A stretch of 64,000 nucleotides of DNA from Gemella massiliensis (lineage in GTDB: Bacteria; Bacillota; Bacilli; Staphylococcales; Gemellaceae), in contig NZ_LT635546.1 of the NCBI RefSeq assembly GCF_900120125.1, forward strand, positions 237,228-301,227, given 5' to 3'. Positions 7,772-16,155 of the stretch are shown one piece after another; position 1 is the first letter of the stretch, and each line of letters opens with the position of its first letter. Under the pieces are notes generated by a model. The model was not told where the DNA came from, made no database searches, and saw only the letters and a program-made list of their open reading frames with translations. The position numbers and the translations under genes were made by a program.

Positions 7772-8174
7772 AGTTAAAGAGTTAGGGTATGAGACAGAAT
7801 TTGAAAATAATATTTCACCAACAATTCGTATTAGTAACGACGGTGGTACCTTAGGAAGAGCATTTTGTATTTTAAATTTAATTGATACTTATAGTTTTAC
7901 TCCTATTAAATTAAAACAAATAATGAGAGAATACGAAGATACTCCAATAGATGAGAGAGAAGAAAAAAACATTACTTTATTTGAAATACCACTATTTAGC
8001 TTAAAAACTAGCGACGGCTATCAACAATATCTTACTTACGATGAAGAAAAAGGGTGTTATTTTGCTAGCAGAGGTCGCTCTACTTTAAAACAATCATTTA
8101 CTATAGCTGAATTAGAAAAAATACCAAGCTATTATAGGGTATTAGCAAAGGAGATAAAAGATGTTAACAACTAA
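7746..8174 (+). CDS. Hypothetical phage protein, paralogue A
   Basis: This 142-residue protein shares with the next gene an N-terminal MLT-K-F---K---GY pattern, the central TPI-LK-I---YEDT-I--R segment, and EIPL followed by a glycine-rich QQY motif. The pair therefore arose by tandem duplication and diverged. It overlaps both neighbours, indicating a tight operon. Function unknown. Confidence 0.65.
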   Translation: MLTKEFVDKVKELGYETEFENNISPTIRISNDGGTLGRAFCILNLIDTYSFTPIKLKQIMREYEDTPIDEREEKNITLFEIPLFSLKTSDGYQQYLTYDEEKGCYFASRGRSTLKQSFTIAELEKIPSYYRVLAKEIKDVNN

Positions 8175-8577
8175 AAAATTTAAAGAAAAAATTAAAGATA
8201 TGGGATATGACATAATTGAAGATGACGGAGCTATGAATATTGTAAAAAAAAATATTATATATGCAATAGCAGGAGTAACGGAGCAATATTCAAACACATT
8301 TCGAAATACTCCTATAGCATTAAAAAAAATAGTTAGATATTATGAAGATACTAGAATCGAAGATAGAACAGGATATTATGAAATACCGTTACCAGGATTA
8401 ACGTTAGGTGGTCAGCAATATATTACTTTCAACAGAATAACAGAACAATTTAAAGCAATGGATAAATTAAGTTTTCACAGCGAAGATTTAGTGCAGTTAT
8501 TCACTAAAGATGAGTTAGAAAGCGACTTTTTTAAAGAAGTGTTAGGTGATTATCTAAAATGGGTGGTGGAAGCTTAA
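8161..8577 (+). CDS. Hypothetical phage protein, paralogue B
   Basis: This 138-residue protein is a diverged copy of the preceding gene (NTPIALKKIVRYYEDTRIED, then YEIPLPGL). An AAAGGAG site lies in the end of paralogue A. It is followed directly by the ERF recombinase gene, suggesting a recombination-module accessory role, which is inference only. Confidence 0.65.
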   Translation: MLTTKKFKEKIKDMGYDIIEDDGAMNIVKKNIIYAIAGVTEQYSNTFRNTPIALKKIVRYYEDTRIEDRTGYYEIPLPGLTLGGQQYITFNRITEQFKAMDKLSFHSEDLVQLFTKDELESDFFKEVLGDYLKWVVEA

Positions 8578-9152
8578 TGAGTGAAGAATTAGATATTTTA
8601 AAAAATAAAGCTAAGTTATATAAAAAATTGCAAAAAGCAAGGCTAAAGTTACAAAATAAAGATTTTAAAAAAAGTGGTTATAACCCATTTCAAAAATTTA
8701 ATTATTTTGAATTGAGTGACTTTTTACCACATATTAATAAGATATTTGATGAAATAGGGTTAGCAGACCACATAAATATTTATAGAGAAAAATCCCAAGC
8801 AGAGCTTATTATTTATGATACTGAAACAGGGCATTCAGAAACGTTTTACAGCCCTATTCAAGAGCAATTAGGCAAACAACAAGATATAGGTGCTATGATA
8901 ACATACGCAAGACGTTATGCGTATAATATAGCGTTAAATATAAGCGAAAATGACGTGTTAGACGCACAAGATATTAAAGCGAAAAGCACGACAAAAATAG
9001 ATAGAGTAAAAATATTACAAATGCTAAATGATAATGCCGAAATAAGCCAAATTAAAGGGTGGTTAAATAATAACAATATTAAAGCAAATAGCTTTGATGA
9101 ATTAACAGATAACCAATTAATGCAAGTATTCAATTTATTTAACCAGAGATAA
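8577..9152 (+). CDS. erf: ERF-family single-strand annealing protein
   Basis: This protein of about 191 residues starts at ATG 8577 (MSEELDILKNKA); the in-frame upstream codons lie inside the previous gene. The ERF signature is clear: GYNPFQKFNYFELSDFLP near residues 35-55 and the GAMITYARRYAYNIAL block near 105-120. It would anneal complementary single strands in phage recombination, together with the SSB encoded next and the RusA resolvase further on. Confidence 0.88.
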   Translation: MSEELDILKNKAKLYKKLQKARLKLQNKDFKKSGYNPFQKFNYFELSDFLPHINKIFDEIGLADHINIYREKSQAELIIYDTETGHSETFYSPIQEQLGKQQDIGAMITYARRYAYNIALNISENDVLDAQDIKAKSTTKIDRVKILQMLNDNAEISQIKGWLNNNNIKANSFDELTDNQLMQVFNLFNQR

Positions 9153-9167
9153 AGGAGATAAGAAATT

Positions 9168-9737
9168 ATGATAAATAACGTAACTTTAACTGGGAGATTA
9201 ACTAAAGTCCCGGAATTAAAATACAGTACTAATAATACAGCATACGTTAACTTTACGTTAGCTGTAAATAGGGCTTTCAAAACCGAAAAAGACACAGACT
9301 TTATAACGTGTAAAGTATTCAACAAGCAGGCTGAAAACCTAGCTAAATTTTGCGGTAAAGGCAGCTTAATAGGTATTATAGGAAGTATTCAGACTGGAAG
9401 TTATCAAAACAAACAAGGCAACACAGTATACACAACAGACGTTATGGTTAACAGTATTCAATTTTTAGAAACAAAGCAACAACGAGAACAACAAGGTCAA
9501 TTTAATCAAGGGTATAATCAGTCATTTAATAACAATGGATATAACCAACAGAACAACTTTAACCAAGGATATAACAATCAAAATAACGTCTATAACAATA
9601 AACAAGCACCTGACGCTTTAGAACACATCAGGCAAAATAACAATACTCAAATGGACTTTGGATTTAATCCAATGATGGGAGTTAATAATACTAACACAGT
9701 ATTTGAAGATATACCAAATCCTTTTGCAGAAGATTAG
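9168..9737 (+). CDS. ssb: Single-stranded DNA-binding protein
   Basis: This 189-residue protein has an OB-fold core at residues 1-110 (MINNVTLTGRLTKVPELKY, then FITCKVFNKQAENLAKF), a low-complexity Gln/Asn/Gly linker and the acidic SSB tip IPNPFAED that recruits partner proteins. It is the phage-encoded SSB of the replication and recombination block. Confidence 0.95.
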   Translation: MINNVTLTGRLTKVPELKYSTNNTAYVNFTLAVNRAFKTEKDTDFITCKVFNKQAENLAKFCGKGSLIGIIGSIQTGSYQNKQGNTVYTTDVMVNSIQFLETKQQREQQGQFNQGYNQSFNNNGYNQQNNFNQGYNNQNNVYNNKQAPDALEHIRQNNNTQMDFGFNPMMGVNNTNTVFEDIPNPFAED

Positions 9738-9740
9738 AAT

Positions 9741-10685
9741 ATGGAAAGAGATATATTCGAACTAAATAGTAAGGTATTAGTAGTCAACTTGGAACTACTA
9801 GAAGTATTAGGGGGGGCAGGGCATTTAAATGAAGCCCTAGTTCTCCAACAAATTGATTATTGGTTAGAGCAAAATAAGAAACAAGATAAGCACTATATAG
9901 ACGGGGAATATTGGGTAAGATATTCAATAACACAATTACATAAATATGATTTCCGCTTATTATTTAGTATAGACACATTAAAAAGAACAATAAAGAATTT
10001 AGAAGAAAATAATTTCCTCATCATTTCAAAAAAAGAAAAGAAAAAATACATCAAAATAAATTATACTAAAATAAATAAATATATTAGCATTAGTGGTGAA
10101 CCTGAAAAGAAACCCGACGAACCTGTGAAGACGTTAATGCAGAACATTGAAAATAGAATAACAGTGCAAAATGCACCGGATGAACAGTGCAAAATGCACC
10201 AAAAAACAGTGCAAAATGCACCGGATGAACAGTGCAAAATGCACCAAAAAACAGTGCAAAATGCACCGTCCATATATAAGAATAATAATAATAAGATTTA
10301 TATAAGATATAAGAACTTTATCAAAGAAATACTAAATAATAAAGATAGTGTTGATAAAGATATATCAAATAATTATACACAATATCTTTTTTGGTTTGAA
10401 GAAATAAAACAAGATGTGAATTTAGTTATATCAAACGTTTTAAATAACAAAACACCTACAAAAGAATTTCGTATAAACGGTGTAAAGGTTGATATATCAA
10501 GCGTAAGAACGACGTTTGAATTAGTGCAAGAAAAAAACGTAGATTATTGTACTGACAAAATCTTAAAATCTAAAAAAATTACTAATTTTGAAAGTTATGT
10601 AATAGCAAGTTTATACAATTCAATCAAATCTAAAGATAATAAAAATTCTGAAAGTTCTTTAGGTTATGATTGGTTAAAAGAATAA
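9741..10685 (+). CDS. Phage replication initiator, winged-helix N-terminus
   Basis: This 314-residue protein has N-terminal residues about 10-115 resembling the winged-helix domain of phage replisome organisers (NEALVLQQIDYWLEQNKK, then YSITQLHKYDFRLLFSIDTL). The central region (about 138-180) is encoded by the iteron array and reads as repeats of VQNAPDEQCKMHQKT. A helical C-terminal domain, ending LGYDWLKE, follows. It probably binds the iterons inside its own gene and recruits a host helicase. No helicase or helicase loader gene of the phage was recognised nearby. Confidence 0.75.
   Translation: MERDIFELNSKVLVVNLELLEVLGGAGHLNEALVLQQIDYWLEQNKKQDKHYIDGEYWVRYSITQLHKYDFRLLFSIDTLKRTIKNLEENNFLIISKKEKKKYIKINYTKINKYISISGEPEKKPDEPVKTLMQNIENRITVQNAPDEQCKMHQKTVQNAPDEQCKMHQKTVQNAPSIYKNNNNKIYIRYKNFIKEILNNKDSVDKDISNNYTQYLFWFEEIKQDVNLVISNVLNNKTPTKEFRINGVKVDISSVRTTFELVQEKNVDYCTDKILKSKKITNFESYVIASLYNSIKSKDNKNSESSLGYDWLKE
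10164..10266. repeat. Five iterons, candidate phage replication origin
   Basis: The 13-bp palindrome GTGCAAAATGCAC occurs five times, starting at 10164, 10187, 10209, 10232 and 10254. Spacing alternates 23 and 22 bp, about two helical turns, so all copies face the same side of the DNA. They lie within the initiator gene, a common place for phage origins. They are followed by an AT-only stretch at 10271-10310 that could melt. Confidence 0.8.
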
Positions 10686-10698
10686 AAAGGAGAATAGA

Positions 10699-11415
10699 AT
10701 GCGAGAAATTATAAAAATAGAATTAAACGAAAATCAAGAGCCGATAGTAAGCGGTAGAATACTACATGAGGTATTGGAAGTTAAGACACCTTATCATAAA
10801 TGGATAGAAAGGATGTTTGAATACGGATTTGAAGAAAATAGAGATTATTTAGTTACGGACATTTTTGTCCACAACTCAAATGGTGGTAGACAAACGATGA
10901 TAGACCACGTTATAAAATTTGATATGGCTAAAGAAATAGCAATGCTGCAAAGAACGGATAAAGGAAAAGAAGTAAGACAGTATTTTATTAAAGTTGAGAA
11001 AGAATTCAACAGCCCTGAAAGGATAATGGCAAGAGCGTTATTAATTGCAGATAAGAAAATTCAAACTTTGGAAACTGCGATAGAAGAACAAAAGCCAAAA
11101 GTTATATTTGCTGACGCTGTTAATTCTAGCCATACATCAATTTTAATTGGCGATTTAGCAAAAATATTAAAACAAAACGGAATTAGTATAGGGCAAAAAA
11201 GACTATTTGCCTGGTTAAGAGAAAAGGGATATTTAATCAAAAGAAAAGGCAATGATTGGAACATGCCTACTCAAAAGAGCATGGAGTTGAAATTATTTGA
11301 GATTAAAGAAAGCACGCATAACAACCCTGACGGCTCTATTAGAATAACTAAAACTCCGAAAGTAACAGGTAAAGGGCAAATATATTTTATTAATAAATTT
11401 GTAAGGGTAATTTAA
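10699..11415 (+). CDS. Phage antirepressor (AntA/AntB plus KilAC domain)
   Basis: This is a 238-residue protein. The N-terminal AntA/AntB domain (residues about 10-95) shows VKTPYHKWIERMFEYGF and MAKEIAMLQRTDKGKEVRQY. The C-terminal KilAC-type DNA-binding domain (about 125-225) shows ILKQNGISIGQKRLFAWL and KGQIYFINKF. It would counter the repressor or act in the SOS-induced switch. An AAAAGGAG site precedes the ATG. Confidence 0.88.
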   Translation: MREIIKIELNENQEPIVSGRILHEVLEVKTPYHKWIERMFEYGFEENRDYLVTDIFVHNSNGGRQTMIDHVIKFDMAKEIAMLQRTDKGKEVRQYFIKVEKEFNSPERIMARALLIADKKIQTLETAIEEQKPKVIFADAVNSSHTSILIGDLAKILKQNGISIGQKRLFAWLREKGYLIKRKGNDWNMPTQKSMELKLFEIKESTHNNPDGSIRITKTPKVTGKGQIYFINKFVRVI

Positions 11416-11416
11416 G

Positions 11417-11860
11417 ATGACTTTTAATTTTTTTACAAAAATAAAAAGCGAAGATTTTCCAAGGACTACAGCACAACAAAAGAAATTTTCGACCAAGACA
11501 AAAAGATTTTACGAAACATCGAAAACTAAACTAGCTAAGGGACAACTTATTAATGCATTATGTGGCAAGCAGCCTAATAAGCAGTTTGACACGCCTATAG
11601 AGCTTACAGTGATTTGGGTATTCCCTAAGGTTAAGCAAGCTAAGAATGGTCAAAGAAAAGGAACTAGACCTGATTTAGATAATTTACAAAAAACATTACA
11701 GGATACTTTAGCTAAATTAGGGTATTACAAAGACGATAGTTTAATTACTGATTTGATAGTTAAAAAACGTTGGCATGATTGTAGCGGTATTTACATCAAA
11801 ATTAGAGAAGTTGAAAAGATTGACAATGAATTTAATGAATTTATCAAGGAGTTTGACTAA
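11417..11860 (+). CDS. rusA: RusA-family Holliday junction resolvase
   Basis: This is a 147-residue protein. The RusA core includes the acidic DNA-junction motif RPDLDNLQKTLQDTL, the second KDDSLITDLIVKKRW block and a final helix. It resolves four-way junctions made during phage recombination. It starts 2 bases after the antirepressor stop and ends overlapping the next ATG. Confidence 0.9.
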   Translation: MTFNFFTKIKSEDFPRTTAQQKKFSTKTKRFYETSKTKLAKGQLINALCGKQPNKQFDTPIELTVIWVFPKVKQAKNGQRKGTRPDLDNLQKTLQDTLAKLGYYKDDSLITDLIVKKRWHDCSGIYIKIREVEKIDNEFNEFIKEFD

Positions 11861-12273
11861 TGGCAGTTTCAAAGAAAAAACACAAGAAAAAGAAAATAAA
11901 AAAGTCTAATGTGTTAAATAATGTTAGTGTGAAAGATTTAAAGAAATTTACTCAAATCAAAGTTAAAGAACAAATACAAAACGAAATAGAACGGAATAAG
12001 ATTAAAGTTTTAGAAGCAACTTACGAGGATATATTTATTAATTTGTTAGGAGTTCCATTATTAGCACTTAGAAATAAAGGCTGGGGTGGTAAAAGGTTAG
12101 GGGAATTTTATCAAGAGATGATAACAATATTTAAAGATTATCACCAAGAGTGGTTAAGTAGTCAAGATATGGCGGAAGTAATATCAAAAGAAACTGGCTT
12201 TGATTTATTGAAAGAAAAGCAAGATTTTATAGAATGGTTAAGAAGTATTGATTTAGGAGGAAATCATGAATAA
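11860..12273 (+). CDS. Hypothetical phage protein with lysine-rich N-terminus
   Basis: This 137-residue protein has an extremely basic start (MAVSKKKHKKKKIKK) followed by a helical domain with INLLGVPLLALRNKGWGGKR. It lies between rusA and a regulator gene, with overlapping ends. Family not recognised. Confidence 0.6.
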   Translation: MAVSKKKHKKKKIKKSNVLNNVSVKDLKKFTQIKVKEQIQNEIERNKIKVLEATYEDIFINLLGVPLLALRNKGWGGKRLGEFYQEMITIFKDYHQEWLSSQDMAEVISKETGFDLLKEKQDFIEWLRSIDLGGNHE

Positions 12274-12505
12274 AGAAAAATTCTCGAATAGACTTAAATA
12301 TTTAAGATTAAATAAAAATGTTAGCCTTAGAAAACTAAGTAAAGAGGTAAGGATACCTCACACAACGCTTAGTGGATATGAAAAAGGTCGTATTCCTGAT
12401 AAAGAAAGACTAATAAAATTAGCAAATTACTTTAATGTTAGTATTGATTTTCTATCGGGAGAAAATGATACCCTAATAAAAACAGACGGCTTAGAAGCCT
12501 TTTAA
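12266..12505 (+). CDS. XRE-family helix-turn-helix regulator
   Basis: This 79-residue protein has a clear helix-turn-helix at residues about 8-62 (VSLRKLSKEVRIPHTTLSGY, then KLANYFNVSIDFLSG). An AGGAGG site precedes the start. Located just before the late-regulator gene, it may modulate late expression. Confidence 0.8.
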   Translation: MNKEKFSNRLKYLRLNKNVSLRKLSKEVRIPHTTLSGYEKGRIPDKERLIKLANYFNVSIDFLSGENDTLIKTDGLEAF

Positions 12506-12550
12506 ATGATTTTAAATTTTAAAGTAAGGAGATTAGGAGATTGTTTAGTG

Positions 12551-12955
12551 ATGAATAATAATAAATTTAATTACACTAAAAATGACGTTGATTATTATTT
12601 AGAAGCTTATTCTAAAATAAAAAGGCAGTTAAATATATATGTTATAGATAAGTTAAGTTCTGATAATGATAATAAATCTACTTTACACGATATTAATACC
12701 AATGAAGCAGTGTTGGTAAATAAATTGTCAGATTATGATTTTGAAAAAGATAGATATGCATTAGATTGTATAGATAAATTAATTGATTCATTAGTTGATG
12801 TAAGAGATAAAAAGATTTTGCAGTTTAGATATAGATATAAATTAACAATAGAAGAAGTGGCAGAAGAAGTATGTTATCACACAAGAACTGTAGAACGCAA
12901 GATACAAAGGTTTAAAGATAGATTGTATAAAATGTTAAATGATAAAAAGGTTTAA
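12551..12955 (+). CDS. ArpU/RinA-type late transcriptional regulator
   Basis: ATG at 12551 (MNNNKFNYTKNDV) sits 10 bases after AGGAGA. The frame extends upstream, but that part lacks a better site. The C-terminal half resembles sigma-70 region 4 (IEEVAEEVCYHTRTVERKI), as in phage ArpU-type activators of packaging and structural genes. It is the last gene before the late region and its candidate promoters at 13004 and 13632. Confidence 0.75.
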   Translation: MNNNKFNYTKNDVDYYLEAYSKIKRQLNIYVIDKLSSDNDNKSTLHDINTNEAVLVNKLSDYDFEKDRYALDCIDKLIDSLVDVRDKKILQFRYRYKLTIEEVAEEVCYHTRTVERKIQRFKDRLYKMLNDKKV

Positions 12956-13003
12956 GTAGAGATACTTAAATCCTTTTATTTTTTAAAAACATTTAAAAAA
13001 GTA

Positions 13004-13032
13004 TTGACATATTGTAATACATGTATTATAAT
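13004..13032 (+). promoter_or_regulatory. Consensus promoter with internal 14-bp palindrome
   Basis: TTGACA (13004-13009) and TATAAT (13027-13032) are 17 bp apart. The spacer and first bases of the -10 form the perfect palindrome TAATACATGTATTA (13015-13028), a likely operator. It drives the small ORFs at 13067 onward. Confidence 0.8.
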
Positions 13033-13066
13033 ATAAGTATAAAGTGAGAAAGGAGGAAAAAGCTAA

Positions 13067-13153
13067 GTGGTAAAAATAAAAAAGCTAATGTTAGAAGAAA
13101 TACACATCACAATTAAACTTTTCTTCATAACAATTAGCTTAAAACTAAAATAG
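13067..13153 (+). CDS. Very small hydrophobic ORF (28 aa)
   Basis: GTG at 13067 follows AGGAGG by 10 bases. The product, ending KLFFITISLKLK, is basic and hydrophobic. It is the first ORF after the strong promoter at 13004. It could be a small membrane-active peptide, but it may only be leader sequence. Confidence 0.4.
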   Translation: MVKIKKLMLEEIHITIKLFFITISLKLK

Positions 13154-13159
13154 GTTTAA

Positions 13160-13177
13160 AGGGAAGTTAACTTCCCT
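13160..13177. repeat. 18-bp perfect palindrome
   Basis: AGGGAAGTTAACTTCCCT, flanked by TAGG and CCTA in inverse order. There is no T-run on either side, so it is more likely an operator or RNA element than a terminator. Confidence 0.6.
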
Positions 13178-13204
13178 ACCTATTACCATTATAGCATAAG
13201 ACTT

Positions 13205-13339
13205 ATGAAAAAGGAATACAAATTAGGAAAAAGAAAACTAGAAATTGAAATAAGAAGAAGCACTAAACAAGAATTTCTAGAAAGTGTGATAGGAACTTGT
13301 ATTGTAGGTTTAGTAATATATTATTTTTTCATTAGATAA
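13205..13339 (+). CDS. Small membrane protein (44 aa)
   Basis: The ORF has a basic N-terminal half (MKKEYKLGKRKLEIEIRR) and a single hydrophobic helix at the end (IVGLVIYYFFI). No convincing ribosome binding site is seen, so the call is tentative. It sits between the palindrome at 13160 and the next gene. Confidence 0.4.
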   Translation: MKKEYKLGKRKLEIEIRRSTKQEFLESVIGTCIVGLVIYYFFIR

Positions 13340-13410
13340 GATTTAAAAAATACAAAATCTAAAAATATAATTTCTAAAAAATTTAAAATTCTAAAGGAGG
13401 AAAAATAAAA

Positions 13411-13599
13411 ATGACAGAAAGAAAAACATCAGAAGCACAATTAAAAGCAAATAAAGCATACTATGAGAATAATAAAGAACACGCTTCTTATTTAAAGAAG
13501 AGGTCTTCTGCACGTAGTTTTGTAAGACACAATGCAACTAAAGAAGACATTGAGGAACTAATAGAGATATTTAATAATGAAAATCCTAACGCTAAATAA
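13411..13599 (+). CDS. Small basic phage protein, possible DNA-binding regulator
   Basis: This 62-residue protein starts MTERKTSEAQLKANKAYYEN behind AGGAGG. The N-terminal SEAQLKANKAYYE pattern recurs in small phage proteins of the late-switch region. No complete ribbon-helix-helix can be seen. Function unknown. Confidence 0.6.
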   Translation: MTERKTSEAQLKANKAYYENNKEHASYLKKRSSARSFVRHNATKEDIEELIEIFNNENPNAK

Positions 13600-13603
13600 A
13601 AAG

Positions 13604-13637
13604 TTGTCGGTTTTGTCGGCTTTGTCTGTGGTATAAT
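13604..13637 (+). promoter_or_regulatory. Three 9-bp direct repeats upstream of a TATAAT, candidate late promoter
   Basis: TTGTCGG begins at 13604 and 13613, with TTGTCTG at 13622, each in a 9-bp period. TATAAT follows at 13632-13637. No repeat lies at proper -35 spacing, so this looks like an activator-dependent promoter for the packaging and head operon. The encoded ArpU-type protein is the natural candidate activator (inference). Confidence 0.5.
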
Positions 13638-13684
13638 AATAGTATCCGAAGAGTATATAATATAATTAAATATGATTTATTGTA

Positions 13685-13715
13685 AAAGAGATGGTAAAAA
13701 CTATCTCTTTTTTAT
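13685..13715 (+). terminator. Terminator between late promoter and HNH gene
   Basis: AAAGAGAT (13685-13692) pairs with ATCTCTTT (13703-13710), followed by T residues. It sits between the candidate late promoter and the HNH gene, so read-through or antitermination would be needed if that promoter drives the late genes. Confidence 0.65.
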
Positions 13716-13759
13716 TTATTCATCGGAAATTAAATCTTTTTTTTGTACGGGGCTTTTAA

Positions 13760-14050
13760 ATGTATAAAACAAAAGAACAAAAGCAAACTTTTTATAAAAG
13801 TAGCAAATGGTTAAACTTAAGACTAAAAGCGTTAAAGAGAGATAATTACGAGTGTCAGCAGTGTAAGAGAATGGGGAAGGTTACTAAAGGACAGAATGTT
13901 CATCATAAGTTAGAAATAGAATTCTATCCCGAGCATGCTTTGGATATTAACAACCTTGAAACATTATGTATTAATTGCCATAATGTTGAACACGGTAGGT
14001 TATTCGGGGGTAATAGTCAAAAGAAGAGGTGGAACGATGAAAAGTGGTGA
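13760..14050 (+). CDS. HNH endonuclease (packaging-associated)
   Basis: This 96-residue protein has zinc-binding pairs CQQC and CINCH and the HNH core VHHKLEIEFYPEHALDINN. In cos-packaging HK97-like phages an HNH protein next to terminase is required for cos cleavage. The order HNH, terS, terL, portal, protease, capsid here is exactly that arrangement. Confidence 0.92.
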   Translation: MYKTKEQKQTFYKSSKWLNLRLKALKRDNYECQQCKRMGKVTKGQNVHHKLEIEFYPEHALDINNLETLCINCHNVEHGRLFGGNSQKKRWNDEKW

Positions 14051-14084
14051 TATGTCAGTAAATAATCTTAGGCAGTCTTTTATA

Positions 14085-14155
14085 AATACCCCCCCTAAAA
14101 AAATTTCGAAAAAAATTTTTTTCTCTGGAGCGGGCAGCTCTCTTTTCTGCAGTTA
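14085..14155. other. Candidate cos region
   Basis: The gap between HNH and terS contains a C7 tract (14089-14095), an A/T inverted stretch around TTTCGAAA (14104-14111) and a GC-rich patch, GGAGCGGGCAGC (14127-14138), striking in AT-rich DNA. Cohesive ends of HNH-encoding cos phages usually map here. Inference from position and composition; exact nicks cannot be read. Confidence 0.45.
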
Positions 14156-14190
14156 GATTGATATTTTTTCATGAGAGGGGGTGAGGGTAT

Positions 14191-14508
14191 ATGACAATAA
14201 AAAAAACAACTGTTAATAAAAATGATTTAAAAAAATATCTTTTAGATAAAATTAATCAACCTGATAATATTCTTGAAATTGAAAAAGTAAATAGATATAT
14301 ACAATTTGTTGACTTAATAGCAAAACTTAAAAAAGATATCAAAAAGCAAGGTGAAACTATTGTAGTTGAAAATGGTAGTCAACGTTATATAAAAACTCAC
14401 CCTGCTATCGCTGAAATTAGTAAATTAAATACTAGTATGCTTGCAATCGAAAGAACATGGAATTTTAAAGTTGATTATGCAGAAGATTTTGATGAAGATC
14501 TTATATGA
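14191..14508 (+). CDS. Terminase small subunit, P27 family
   Basis: This 105-residue protein ends in the P27-type pattern (KTHPAIAEISKLNTSMLAIE, then a short acidic tail). The start at 14191 follows GAGAGGGGGTGAG. It binds DNA and delivers it to the large subunit. Its last bases overlap the start of terL. Confidence 0.85.
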   Translation: MTIKKTTVNKNDLKKYLLDKINQPDNILEIEKVNRYIQFVDLIAKLKKDIKKQGETIVVENGSQRYIKTHPAIAEISKLNTSMLAIERTWNFKVDYAEDFDEDLI

Positions 14509-16139
14509 TTTTAAATAGATATGTAGAGCAGTATATTAGTGATTATCGAAAAGGTAAAATAATACTCAATAAAGAACGTGTGCAATTAATTAATATTTTG
14601 GAAAAATATATATTTCCAAGAGAAGATTTATATTTTAATGATGAATTGATAGAAAATTGTATAAAGTTCGGAGAGAAGTATTACTTTAAATTACAACCAT
14701 TTCAAAAGTTTATAATAGCTTTTGTTTTTTTATTATATAAAAAAAATGACAAAGCATATTATAGACGATTTCTAATCATGATGGGAAGAGGTGGAGGAAA
14801 GAATGGTTTAATTTCTGTATTAACCAATTTTTTAATTAGTTCGCTTCATGGTATTCAAGATTATAATATTTCAATAGTTGCCAATTCAGAAGAACAAGCA
14901 AAAACATCGTTTAATGAAAGTTATAACGCTATTACAAGAAATCAACGAATGAATAAAAGTTTCAAGTGTACTCTTGAACAAATTCAGAATATTAAAACAA
15001 AAAGTATTTTGAAATTTAGAACATCTAATGCAAGTACAAAAGATGGATTAAGAGACGGAGCGGTAGTATACGATGAAATTCATCAATATGAAAATAATGA
15101 TACGGTTAGCGTTTTTTCAAGTGGATTAGGGAAAAAGAAAAACCCACGAGAATTTTTTATTACCACTGACGGATATGTAAGAGATGGCTTCTTAGATAAG
15201 CAAAAAGTAAAAGCAAATAAAATTCTAAGTGGTGAAAGTCCTAACAGTAATATGTTTATTTTCATATGTAAACTTGATGATTATTCAGAAATTGATAACC
15301 CTGATGTTTGGGAAAAAGCTAATCCTATGTTTTGCAATCCTAGGAGTGATTATGCAGATAACCTTTATGATGTGGTATTTGATGAGTATAGAGATTTAGA
15401 AGATGAACCAGACGGAAGAGAAGAATTTATAACAAAACGAATGAATCTCCCTGAAACTGATTTAACCAAAAGCGTTGCTACTGATGAAGAAATTTATGCA
15501 ACTAACAGACCTATTCCAGATGTGAAACATAGAACATGTATAGGTGGTCTTGACTTTGGTTCTATTAGGGACTTTACAGCGGTAGGTTGTTTGTTTAAAG
15601 TTGATGGTAATTACATTTGGAAAACACATTCATTTGCTAGAAAAGAATATCTTGATAAAACTAAATTAAAACCCCCAATAAAAGAATGGGAAAAGCAGGG
15701 ACTTTTAACTATTGTTGATGAACCTTCAATAAATCCACAACATGTAGTTGATTGGTTTGTGGAAATGCGAAAAGAACATGGGTTACAAACTATTGTGGCA
15801 GATAATTACAGGCTTGATTTATTAAGACCTCTTTTAGAAAAACAAGGTTTTGAAGTTATATGCATTAGAAATCCTAAAGCTATTCACCCTCTACTTATTC
15901 CTAGGATAGAAAGTGCTTTTGCAAACCGCCAAGTGATTTGGGGAGATAATCCGCTGATGAGATGGTATACGTTTAATGTTTACGTAAATATAAAAAAAGA
16001 TGGAAATAAAATATACGAGAAAAAAGATGAACACAGAAGAAAAACGGACGGATTTCAAGCTTTTGTGCATGCAATGTATAAAGCTGGAGAATTACTTACA
16101 GATGAAGTTGATTTCTTCTTAAATGATTTAGAATTTTAA
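14505..16139 (+). CDS. Terminase large subunit
   Basis: This 544-residue protein has an N-terminal ATPase with Walker A MMGRGGGKNGL near residue 92 and Walker B AVVYDEIHQY near 187. The C-terminal RNase-H-like nuclease starts at GGLDFGSIRDFTAVG near 346, with later acidic residues around VADNYRLD. It packages DNA into the prohead and cuts it. Full length for the HK97-type family. Confidence 0.95.
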   Translation: MILNRYVEQYISDYRKGKIILNKERVQLINILEKYIFPREDLYFNDELIENCIKFGEKYYFKLQPFQKFIIAFVFLLYKKNDKAYYRRFLIMMGRGGGKNGLISVLTNFLISSLHGIQDYNISIVANSEEQAKTSFNESYNAITRNQRMNKSFKCTLEQIQNIKTKSILKFRTSNASTKDGLRDGAVVYDEIHQYENNDTVSVFSSGLGKKKNPREFFITTDGYVRDGFLDKQKVKANKILSGESPNSNMFIFICKLDDYSEIDNPDVWEKANPMFCNPRSDYADNLYDVVFDEYRDLEDEPDGREEFITKRMNLPETDLTKSVATDEEIYATNRPIPDVKHRTCIGGLDFGSIRDFTAVGCLFKVDGNYIWKTHSFARKEYLDKTKLKPPIKEWEKQGLLTIVDEPSINPQHVVDWFVEMRKEHGLQTIVADNYRLDLLRPLLEKQGFEVICIRNPKAIHPLLIPRIESAFANRQVIWGDNPLMRWYTFNVYVNIKKDGNKIYEKKDEHRRKTDGFQAFVHAMYKAGELLTDEVDFFLNDLEF

Positions 16140-16155
16140 AAAAAGAGGTGAGATT

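Noticed and set aside
13935-14156. Plus-strand ORF overlapping HNH and the cos region
   Set aside because: Overlaps the well-supported HNH gene in another frame and runs into low-complexity sequence.
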